A stretch of DNA of 13,059 nt from CAVSBT01 sp964609465 (lineage in GTDB: Bacteria; Chloroflexota; Dehalococcoidia; DSTF01; JALHUB01), in NCBI GenBank assembly GCA_964609465.1, contig CAZSSQ010000069.1, forward strand, positions 1 to 13,059, written 5' to 3'. The notes beneath the pieces are model-generated. The model saw only the letters and a list, made by a program, of their open reading frames with translations, was not told the DNA's origin and made no database searches. Both the position numbers and the translations under genes were made by a program. The stretch's first letter is position 1. The number at the start of each line of letters is the position of its first letter. Shown piece after piece: positions 6,356 through 13,059 of the stretch.

Positions 6356-6988
6356 ATGTCTCCCGACGACCTCCAGGTGATCAAGGTGGGGCCCCTGGGC
6401 CCCTTCGACAACAACGCTTACGTGGTGGTAGACCCCACCACCAAGGAGTCTATCATCGTCGACGCGCCCTTCGAGGGGCAGCGGATCCTCGAGGCGGCCC
6501 AGGGCACCCGCGTCTCCCGCATCATCCTCACCCACCGCCACGGCGACCACTGGGCCACCATCGACCTACTCAAGTCGGCTACAGGCGCCCCTGTCTACTG
6601 CCACAAGGCCGACAGCGAGCCCCACGCCGACCAGGTGGACGGCACCCTGGCCGACGGCGAGGAGATCCCGCTGGGCAGAGGACGCCTGCGCGTCATCCAC
6701 ACGCCCGGGCATTCCCCTGGCAGCATCTGCCTTCTCACCGGCCGTTTGCTCATAGCTGGCGACACCCTCTTCCCTGGCGGGCCCGGCCGCACTGACCGGC
6801 CTGAGGACCTCCAGCAGGAGATCCAGGCCATCCTCCAGCGCCTCTTCGTCCTCCCCGATGACACCGTGGTCTACCCCGGCCACGGCGAAGAGACCACCAT
6901 CGGCCGGTCCAAGCAGGAGTACGCCGTCTTTGCCTCACGGCAGCACCCGCCCGACCTGAGCGGCGACGTCCTCTGGCTGGAATCTTAG
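6356..6988 (+). CDS. Glyoxalase II-like metallo-beta-lactamase-fold hydrolase
   Basis: This is a single-domain MBL-fold protein of 210 residues, in the size range of small glyoxalase II-like (YcbL-type) hydrolases. It shows the metal-binding motif THRHGDH (59-65), HTPGHSPGS with His119, Asp136 in AGDTLFPGGPGRTD, and His176 in YPGHGEETTIG. GDTLF followed by GRTD is typical of the hydroxyacylglutathione-hydrolase-like group, but organisms of this kind may not use glutathione, so the substrate is open (another thiol ester, or persulfide). I prefer the ATG at 6356 because AAAGG lies 7 bases upstream; an in-frame ATG at 6338 has no ribosome-binding site and would add only MKKGSS. It is a lone gene on the plus strand, divergent from the other MBL-fold gene and convergent with the cyclase gene, 27 bases apart. 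Confidence 0.9.
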   Translation: MSPDDLQVIKVGPLGPFDNNAYVVVDPTTKESIIVDAPFEGQRILEAAQGTRVSRIILTHRHGDHWATIDLLKSATGAPVYCHKADSEPHADQVDGTLADGEEIPLGRGRLRVIHTPGHSPGSICLLTGRLLIAGDTLFPGGPGRTDRPEDLQQEIQAILQRLFVLPDDTVVYPGHGEETTIGRSKQEYAVFASRQHPPDLSGDVLWLES

Positions 6989-7015
6989 AGGGCGGGGAAA
7001 GGGGCGGCAGGGCTC

Positions 7016-8605
7016 TCAGGCAGCCGTCACCCGCTCCTCGGCGACGCACACCTGGTCCTTGCCCAGGGCCTTGGCGCGATAGAGGGCCTCGTCCGCAGCC
7101 TGGAGGAGGGCGTCGGGGTTTGCTCTCTGGTTGCTGAACTCGGCGGCGCCCAGGCTCACCGTTACCCGGGCCGCCACCTCAGGGGTCAAGCGCATGCGCT
7201 TGCGGGCCACCCGGCTCCGGAAGCGCTCGGCAAAGCCGGCGGCGTGCTCGAGGCCGGCCAGAGGCAGGACGAAGATGAACTCGTCGCCTCCGTAACGGCC
7301 CACTACATCCATGGACCGGCAGGTGGACCGGGCCAGGCCCGCCAGCTCGATGAGCACCCGGTCCCCGCTGCGATGACCGAGAGTATCGTTGACCTTCTTG
7401 AATTCGTCGATGTCGGTCAAGACCACGGCCAGCGGTGAGCCTTCGCGCTGAGTGCGGGCGCACTGGGCGGCCAGGAACTCCTCCACGTAGCGGCGGTTGG
7501 GGATGCCGGTGAGAGCGTCGGTGCGAGCGAGGCGGTGCTGCATCTCGACGCTCTCGCGCAGGCGTTCGGCGTATTCCTGGAGGCGCTCCCGCGACGCCTC
7601 GAGCTCCTCATAGTTCTGGACGGCCTTGATGGCCGCCGCCGCCTGCGCCGCCAGGCCCTCCAGCAACTGCACCTCCTCCGGCAGGAAAAGGTGGGGGCGG
7701 GGGCTGGTGACGGAGAGGAATCCCAGGACCTCGTCCTGAAAGCAGAGAGGCAGGACAGCGGAAGACACCAGCAGGGTGCGGCGGAAGAACTCCTTCTCCC
7801 CCGTGGACACCCGTTCGTCGCGTTGCACATCAGGGAACAAGCCTGGCTCGCGGGTGCGTGCTATCTCCAGCCATGCAGGATCCAGCTCGCGGGTAAGCCC
7901 TCTTTGCCGCCAGGTTCGCGCCCAAGGACTGTCCGACCAGCGCGACTGGCCTAGGCAGCGGAAGGAGAGCCTGCCGGCGTCCTGGGCCAGCACGTCGAGG
8001 ACGGCCAGCTCCCAGTTGGTGACGGTAGCGATGACGGTCGCCAGACGGGTCAGCACCGCCTCCATGTCACGGGTCTGGGTGATGGTCCGGGCTACCTCCG
8101 AGAGGGCGTTGAGCTGCTCGCTCTGGCGGCTGGCTTGAGAGGCGTCCAGGAAACGCCCGATGAGCACGGTCAGCGAGGGCAGGGACGCCTCCAGCAGGCG
8201 AAGCGTCGGCTCCTGAATAGGCCCCGACCAGGCGCCGCGGACGAGGAGCATGTCGGAGAAGTTGCCGCGTCCCGGCACAGCCAGGGCTACCCACGGCTGT
8301 CCTTGGGCTTCCCGCGCCGGGCTCAGGTCTTCGATGTGGCCCTCGGCTCCCACGTCAAAGGCCAGGGGCACGCCCAGGAACGCCAGCCGACGCTGCACGT
8401 GCCGCAGTCCCCGCCCACCAATGGGCTTTTCGTCCAGAGGCGGGTCCGAGGCCCAGCAGAACTGCTGCGCCGGCACGTAGATGATGTGGGCCTCGTCCAC
8501 ACCGGCGCCCTCGTGCAGGGCCTGAGCGGCGAGGCGCAGAGTATCAGGCACCGGCGGCGCCTGTACTGCCAGCGTGGAAAGACGATGGAGAGTCTCTGCG
8601 AACAC
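7016..8605 (-). CDS. GAF-domain diguanylate cyclase (GGDEF)
   Basis: This 529-residue signalling protein has a C-terminal GGDEF domain (about 361-525) that makes cyclic di-GMP from two GTP. The active-site loop is intact, GRYGGDEF (436-443), with Asp398 in LTDIDEFKKVND. An inhibitory I-site RxxD (Arg430-Asp433) sits five residues before GGDEF, so product inhibition is expected. The front half has a GAF-like segment around 165-333, possibly preceded by a second, more divergent one at about 15-155, and a helical linker (330-360) leads into the cyclase domain. I see no signal peptide or membrane segment, so it should be cytoplasmic and sense a soluble ligand or redox state; the ligand is unknown. 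The GTG at 8605 has GAGGG close upstream. It is transcribed away from the peptidase gene and has no paired response regulator here. Confidence 0.93.
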   Translation of the reverse strand: MFAETLHRLSTLAVQAPPVPDTLRLAAQALHEGAGVDEAHIIYVPAQQFCWASDPPLDEKPIGGRGLRHVQRRLAFLGVPLAFDVGAEGHIEDLSPAREAQGQPWVALAVPGRGNFSDMLLVRGAWSGPIQEPTLRLLEASLPSLTVLIGRFLDASQASRQSEQLNALSEVARTITQTRDMEAVLTRLATVIATVTNWELAVLDVLAQDAGRLSFRCLGQSRWSDSPWARTWRQRGLTRELDPAWLEIARTREPGLFPDVQRDERVSTGEKEFFRRTLLVSSAVLPLCFQDEVLGFLSVTSPRPHLFLPEEVQLLEGLAAQAAAAIKAVQNYEELEASRERLQEYAERLRESVEMQHRLARTDALTGIPNRRYVEEFLAAQCARTQREGSPLAVVLTDIDEFKKVNDTLGHRSGDRVLIELAGLARSTCRSMDVVGRYGGDEFIFVLPLAGLEHAAGFAERFRSRVARKRMRLTPEVAARVTVSLGAAEFSNQRANPDALLQAADEALYRAKALGKDQVCVAEERVTAA

Positions 8606-8710
8606 CTGTCCCTCAAGGAGGAAGTTCTCATGTAGTTTCTCGGCTCTTTGGACGATCTGCTGTAGTAGTAAGGGTGCACGGAGCAGCGTCTTAGCAGCGT
8701 TCCAGCCTCA

Positions 8711-8739
8711 TTGATCCTTACGGGAAGCCTTCCTAGAAT
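8711..8739 (+). promoter_or_regulatory. Promoter of the M16 peptidase gene
   Basis: TTGATC (8711-8716) and TAGAAT (8734-8739) are 17 bases apart, matching four of six and five of six consensus bases. Transcription would begin near 8746, leaving a leader of about 130 bases. Confidence 0.6.
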
Positions 8740-8839
8740 CAGGCTGGAGGTGGGCGCCGCCCAGACGGGCCCGTCCGGGCGCAGGGGCTGCTCAAGGGCG
8801 AAAACAGGCAGAGCCGCCTGGACGCAGGTACGAGTAGCG

Positions 8840-8857
8840 GGCGGCCGTTTGGCCGCC
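8840..8857 (+). promoter_or_regulatory. Hairpin in the leader of the peptidase gene
   Basis: GGCGGCC (8840-8846) and GGCCGCC (8851-8857) form a perfect 7-bp stem with a GTTT loop, ending 17 bases before the TTG start. There is no T tract, so a terminator is unlikely; it may affect translation or RNA stability. Confidence 0.45.
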
Positions 8858-8874
8858 GGTGCCTTCGCAGTAGA

Positions 8875-10140
8875 TTGACCCACGAGAAGACGACCCTGCG
8901 CAACGGTCTGCGAATCCTCACCGCGCCCATGCCCCATACCCGCTCAGCGAGCATCAGCATCTACGTGGGGGCGGGCTCCCGCTATGAAACGCCGCCCGAG
9001 GCCGGCCTCTCCCACTTCGTCGAGCACCTCTGCTTCAAGGGAACGGAGCGCCGGCCCACGCCACGCGAGATCTCGGAGGTCATCGACAGCGTGGGCGGCA
9101 TCCTCAACGCGAGCACCGACCGGGAGCTGACGGTCTACTACTGCAAGGTGGCGCTTCCCCACCTGGAGCTGGCCCTCGATGTCCTGGTGGACATGCTCCG
9201 GCGCTCCCTCTTCGCGCCTGACGAGGTGGAGAAAGAGCGTAAGGTCATTCTGGAGGAGCTGGCCATGGTCGCCGACTCCCCCTCGCAGCAGGTGGACGTG
9301 CTCATCGACGAGGTGCTATGGCCCGGCCAGCCGCTGGGCTGGGACGTGGCCGGCAGCGAGAAGTCGGTGCGGGGCATCACACGGGAGATGACGCTCGCCC
9401 ATTTGCACCGCCAGTACGTCCCCAACAACGCCGTGATCAGCGTCGCCGGAAACGTCAGCCACGAACAGGTGGTGGACCTTGTAAGCCGCTACCTGGCCGA
9501 CTGGGAGCGGGGCATCCCCAGCGGCTGGTTCCCAGCCGTCAACAGCCAGACGGCGCCCCGCACCGGCATGCTTTACAAGCGCAGCGAGCAGGCCCACCTC
9601 TCCCTGGCCCTGCACGGCCTCTCCAGCCAGCACCCGGACCGCTACGTGCTGGACATTCTGAGCGTCGTCTTCGGCGAGGGGATGAGCAGCCGCCTATTCC
9701 TGGAGCTGAGGGAGCGCCGCGGCCTCTGCTACGACGTCCACAGCTACGTGAGCCACTTCCTGGACGCCGGCTCCTTCTCCATCTACGCCGGCGTCGACCC
9801 CGGCAACGCCCGCGAGACGGTGGCGGCCCTCATGGAGGAGCTGGCGCGACTCCGCGACGGCGTGTCCGAGGAGGAGCTGACCAAGGCCAAGGAGCTCTCC
9901 AAAGGTCGCCTCCTCCTGCGCATGGAGGACACCCGCAGCGTCTCCGGCTGGCTGGGCGGCCAGGAGATCCTCACGGGCCGCGTCCGCACCGCCGACGAGG
10001 TGGTGCAGATCCTGGACGCCATCCAGCCCGCCGACCTGGCGCGCGTGGTGGGCAACCTCCTCCAGGCGAACCAGCTCAACCTGGCCGTCGTCGGCCCCTT
10101 CCGCAGCGACAAGAAGTTCGCCGCCCTGCTGAGGCTGTAG
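8875..10140 (+). CDS. M16 family zinc peptidase (processing-protease-like)
   Basis: This is a 421-residue M16B-type peptidase, the size of mitochondrial-processing-peptidase beta-like bacterial proteins. The inverted zinc motif HFVEH (His47, Glu50, His51) is intact and the third ligand Glu127 lies 76 residues on, in VILEELAM, so the enzyme should be active rather than a pseudo-subunit. The second, non-catalytic M16 half follows (about 220-421), with the RRGLCYDVHSY segment typical of the family. The N-terminus KTTLRNGLRILTAPMPHTRS aligns with the usual start of this family, which supports the TTG at 8875. No ATG or GTG exists in frame between the upstream TAG at 8734 and that TTG, and the ribosome-binding site is poor. 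No second M16 gene is adjacent, so it may act as a homodimer. Confidence 0.95.
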   Translation: MTHEKTTLRNGLRILTAPMPHTRSASISIYVGAGSRYETPPEAGLSHFVEHLCFKGTERRPTPREISEVIDSVGGILNASTDRELTVYYCKVALPHLELALDVLVDMLRRSLFAPDEVEKERKVILEELAMVADSPSQQVDVLIDEVLWPGQPLGWDVAGSEKSVRGITREMTLAHLHRQYVPNNAVISVAGNVSHEQVVDLVSRYLADWERGIPSGWFPAVNSQTAPRTGMLYKRSEQAHLSLALHGLSSQHPDRYVLDILSVVFGEGMSSRLFLELRERRGLCYDVHSYVSHFLDAGSFSIYAGVDPGNARETVAALMEELARLRDGVSEEELTKAKELSKGRLLLRMEDTRSVSGWLGGQEILTGRVRTADEVVQILDAIQPADLARVVGNLLQANQLNLAVVGPFRSDKKFAALLRL

Positions 10141-10176
10141 GCGCCGTGGAACCCTGCAACCTGGGGACCAGGACCC

Positions 10177-10213
10177 GGGAACTAGGAACTGGGAACTGGA
10201 GGCCGGGAACTGA
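10177..10213 (+). repeat. Degenerate GGGAACTGG tandem repeat
   Basis: Four copies of GGAACT, each followed by A or G, lie at 10178, 10185, 10192 and 10206, three of them preceded by an extra G. Spacing is 7, 7 and 14 bases, so it looks like a small tandem array with one interrupted unit, just after the peptidase stop codon. Confidence 0.6.
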
Positions 10214-10372
10214 GCGGCCCGCCCGACAAGGGTTTCCAACTGGGTAAGGGGACTATTCGACGAACTTGCGTTTCGATTCAGATGGCCTCACGTTTATGAC
10301 GACGGGGTCGCGAAGCTGCGGGCAACTAAGTAGTGCCATTCTAGTGCTGCTGGGCCAGGTGCCACAGAAGAA

Positions 10373-10398
10373 AGGCCGGGCCCGTACGGGCCCGGCCT
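10373..10398 (-). terminator. Intrinsic terminator of groES-groEL
   Basis: A perfect 26-bp palindrome (arm AGGCCGGGCCCGT) starts 26 bases after the groEL stop. On the minus strand it runs directly into TTCTTCTG, a fair T-rich tract, so termination of the chaperonin mRNA here is likely. On the plus strand the following bases are GAAGTGGG, so it is not a canonical terminator in that direction. Confidence 0.85.
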
Positions 10399-10423
10399 GA
10401 AGTGGGTGCAGGGCGCCGCCCTG

Positions 10424-12043
<1,620 letters not shown>

Positions 12044-12082
12044 AGGGCTTACCTTTCTCGCTTCTCTCCGAGACGCAGGGGG

Positions 12083-12409
12083 CTAGAGCTGCACCTTGCA
12101 GAGGACGTCCTTCTCGGAGAGGACAATGTACTCTTCCTGCTCGATCTTGACCTCCTGGCCGGTGTACTTGGCATAGAGGACGCGGTCCCCGACTCGGACC
12201 TCCATGGGGATGCGCTTGCCGTTCTCGTCCAGGCGGCCCGGCCCGGCGGCCATCACCTCGCCCTGCTGGGGTTTCTCCTTGGCCGTGTCGGGGATGACGA
12301 TGCCGCTGGCCAGGACCTCCTCCTGCACCACCGGCTTGATGACGATACGGTCGCCGAGGGGGACCAGCTTGGTCTTGCTGGCCTTCTTGGTCGCAGTCTT
12401 GGCTGGCAC
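12083..12409 (-). CDS. groES: Co-chaperonin GroES
   Basis: This is the 10-kDa lid of the GroEL chamber, 108 residues from the GTG at 12409. The start is set by a strong GGGAGG 7 bases upstream. The reading frame extends back to 12493, but that part covers the CIRCE operator and must be non-coding. The core runs from LVPLGDRIVIKPV through the mobile loop (VLASGIVIPDTAKEKPQQG) to YIVLSEKDVLCKVQL. About 12 residues rich in Lys, Ala and Thr (AKTATKKASKTK) precede the normal first strand, making the protein longer than the usual 95-100 residues. groEL follows directly. Confidence 0.98.
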   Translation of the reverse strand: MPAKTATKKASKTKLVPLGDRIVIKPVVQEEVLASGIVIPDTAKEKPQQGEVMAAGPGRLDENGKRIPMEVRVGDRVLYAKYTGQEVKIEQEEYIVLSEKDVLCKVQL

Positions 12410-12411
12410 GA

Positions 12412-12423
12412 TAGAACCTCCCT
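12412..12423 (-). promoter_or_regulatory. groES ribosome-binding site
   Basis: On the minus strand AGGGAGG is followed by TTCTATC and then GTG. This near-consensus site fixes the GroES start at 12409 rather than at the ATG codons further upstream. Confidence 0.8.
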
Positions 12424-12456
12424 GCCTAGAAGTGTGGAGATGCGGCCTCAGAAGCC

Positions 12457-12483
12457 TTAGCACTCTCGACGAGAGAGTGCTAA
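12457..12483. promoter_or_regulatory. CIRCE operator (HrcA binding site)
   Basis: TTAGCACTC (12457-12465), nine spacer bases and GAGTGCTAA (12475-12483) match the CIRCE consensus without a mismatch. It lies just after the expected groESL transcription start, so HrcA should repress the operon until heat shock. hrcA itself is not in the window. Confidence 0.98.
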
Positions 12484-12491
12484 CCATGGGC

Positions 12492-12520
12492 ATCTTAACG
12501 CAGGGCCATCATCGGCGCAA
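12492..12520 (-). promoter_or_regulatory. groES-groEL promoter
   Basis: On the minus strand TTGCGC (12520-12515) and TAAGAT (12497-12492) are 17 bases apart. The expected start site falls at about 12485, next to the CIRCE element, as in other HrcA-controlled operons. The -35 is only half consensus. Confidence 0.6.
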
Positions 12521-12706
12521 GGGGGTTGAGGGCCACTGAGGCCCTGCCAGCGACTGCCATGGGTGGAAAGCTTCCTCTGGCGCCATCGTTCTAGCTGGAA
12601 TGTGTCCTGTCGAGCTTCGAAGGGATGCATCCGTGCTTTCATCCGGGTGCTTCGCGCGCTGCGACGCCGGCGCCTCGTCCGCGGGTTGAAGACGGGAGGC
12701 AGACCT

Positions 12707-12761
12707 CGTAGGGGCCGACCTTCAGGTCGGCCCTGGGCGGAGCTGAAGCTCCACCCCTACG
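12707..12761. repeat. 55-base foldable interspersed-repeat-like element
   Basis: The outer arms CGTAGGGG (12707-12714) and CCCCTACG (12754-12761) are perfect inverted repeats. Inside are two hairpins: GGGCCGACCT/AGGTCGGCCC (12712-12721 and 12724-12733) and GGAGCT/AGCTCC (12739-12744 and 12747-12752). The first stem shares three bases with the left outer arm, so the folds compete slightly. The whole could form a three-way junction. The GTAGGGG...CCCCTAC layout is like small non-autonomous repeats found scattered between genes in bacteria; copy number cannot be judged from one window. Confidence 0.7.
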
Positions 12762-12976
12762 GCTGGCATGTGAAGTTGTTCCGTTGACCACCGTGCCGGT
12801 TGCCCCCTGGCTCGGCAGCACCCGGTGCAGGAAGTCGCATCGCGACCCCTTGCGTGATGAGGGTTACGGCTGGCGAAGGCATGGCGGGACGTGGGGCTGA
12901 GCCTCGTAGTGATGGACGCGGCTGCGGTGGTGAATGCGGCGAAGAGCCTGGCAGACCTGAGGAAGTGCGTGGCCTA

Positions 12977-13037
12977 GCGTATATGACAAGGAACCCCAGA
13001 CTGAATCTGGGGACCTTGTCTAGACTAATCTATACGC
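12977..13037. repeat. Long two-part hairpin near the right edge
   Basis: GACAAGG/CCTTGTC (12985-12991 and 13014-13020) and the inner CCCCAGA/TCTGGGG (12994-13000 and 13006-13012) form a nearly continuous 14-bp stem. Outer arms GCGTATA (12977-12983) and TATACGC (13031-13037) add seven more pairs with a 10-base bulge. Neither strand has a T tract after it. It could be a terminator-like 3' end of a minus-strand gene beyond the edge, a structured RNA or a mobile-element end. Confidence 0.55.
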
Positions 13038-13059
13038 CCTTGCGGGTGTACTCCATTAT
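13030..13059 (-). CDS. Possible 3' end of a gene beyond the right edge
   Basis: Read leftward from the edge the minus strand gives IMEYTRKGV and a TAG at 13032-13030, ten bases before the hairpin at 13020-12985. The position of stop and hairpin is what a gene end would look like, but nine codons are far too few to identify a product and chance is a real alternative. Confidence 0.2.
   Translation of the reverse strand: MMEYTRKGV

Larger units (their letters stand above)
8606..8874. other. Divergent intergenic region between cyclase and peptidase genes
   Basis: These 269 bases contain the plus-strand promoter at 8711-8739 and a hairpin at 8840-8857. I did not find a convincing minus-strand promoter for the cyclase gene. 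A short direct repeat (AGCAGCGT, two copies 11 bases apart between about 8680 and 8701) has no clear meaning. No gene is supported here. Confidence 0.5.
10141..10423. other. Intergenic region between peptidase gene and groEL terminator
   Basis: The two flanking genes converge here. The 283 bases contain a short degenerate tandem repeat (10177-10213), an AT-richer stretch around 10240-10370 without a credible reading frame, and the groEL terminator at 10373-10398. No clear intrinsic terminator serves the plus-strand peptidase gene; the groEL palindrome may stop both transcripts. Confidence 0.5.
12521..13059. other. Gene-poor right flank
   Basis: These 539 bases hold no convincing gene. They contain a small hairpin AGGGCC/GGCCCT at 12529-12545, the foldable repeat element at 12707-12761, a short frame at 12891-12977 that could be a gene remnant, and a long hairpin at 12977-13037 near the edge. 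Reading frames over the repeat element give Arg/Gly-rich peptides that look spurious. Confidence 0.5.

Noticed and set aside
9318..10247. Second plus-strand frame of 309 codons inside the peptidase gene
   Set aside because: It overlaps the M16 coding sequence out of frame and is Arg/Pro/Gly-rich with no domain.
12410..12493. Upstream extension of GroES
   Set aside because: It covers the CIRCE operator and part of the promoter, and GroES has a strong ribosome-binding site at the GTG at 12409.
12707..12761. tRNA gene
   Set aside because: The nested hairpins recall a cloverleaf, but it is too short, lacks an anticodon arm and T-loop GTTCRA signature, and has perfect repeat-like symmetry.
12891..12977. 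Small gene (28 codons) with a protein-like sequence (VVMDAAAVVNAAKSLADLRKC)
   Set aside because: The frame is bounded by a stop at about 12857 and has no good start or ribosome-binding site. It could be a decayed gene end but cannot be told from chance.

Overview
The window is 13 kb of GC-rich, gene-dense bacterial chromosome. The protein signatures fit a Chloroflexota-like bacterium, perhaps of the Dehalococcoidia type. The clues are the style of the SpeD protein, a deoxyhypusine-synthase-like gene beside speD, a GroEL tail ending in a proline-rich PPPMEY instead of the usual GGM repeat, frequent GTG/TTG starts, and scattered CCTGCCTGCC-type palindromes. The phylum is an inference from recalled family resemblance; no ribosomal RNA or other decisive marker is present. 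There is no rRNA, tRNA, CRISPR array or recognisable complete insertion sequence. I see no evidence of a new multi-gene defence or mobile system. The notable parts are intergenic structures and an unusual polyamine gene pair.

Layout. Bases 1-6138 hold six genes, all on the minus strand. In transcription order they are an LACTB2-like metallo-beta-lactamase-fold hydrolase (6138-5179), lysA (5195-3807), holB for the DNA polymerase III delta-prime subunit (3795-2698), ricT/PSP1 (2663-1638), then a 307-base gap with a strong hairpin and a candidate promoter, then speD (1330-881) and a deoxyhypusine-synthase-like gene, speY, that runs off the left edge. The first four genes are tightly packed (17-base overlap, 11-base gap, 34-base gap) and probably one operon. 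holB followed by ricT is the same order as the Bacillus holB-yaaT pair. speD and speY overlap by four bases and should be translationally coupled.

Bases 6139-6355 are a divergent promoter region filled with TGCC/GGCA inverted repeats. It drives the operon leftward and a second, glyoxalase-II-like metallo-beta-lactamase-fold gene rightward (6356-6988). That gene converges on a minus-strand GAF-GGDEF diguanylate cyclase (8605-7016). A second divergent promoter region (8606-8874) separates the cyclase from a plus-strand M16 zinc peptidase (8875-10140).

Bases 10141-13059 contain a short degenerate tandem repeat, a very strong palindromic terminator, and the groES-groEL chaperonin operon on the minus strand (12409-10424). 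A perfect CIRCE operator lies at the groESL promoter, so HrcA heat-shock repression is expected. The last 540 bases have no convincing gene. They carry a 55-base foldable interspersed-repeat-like element and, near the edge, a long two-part hairpin just after a possible stop codon of a gene lying to the right.

Together the genes are mostly housekeeping: replication, lysine/peptidoglycan precursor supply, chaperonin, polyamine synthesis, protein processing and one c-di-GMP signalling input.
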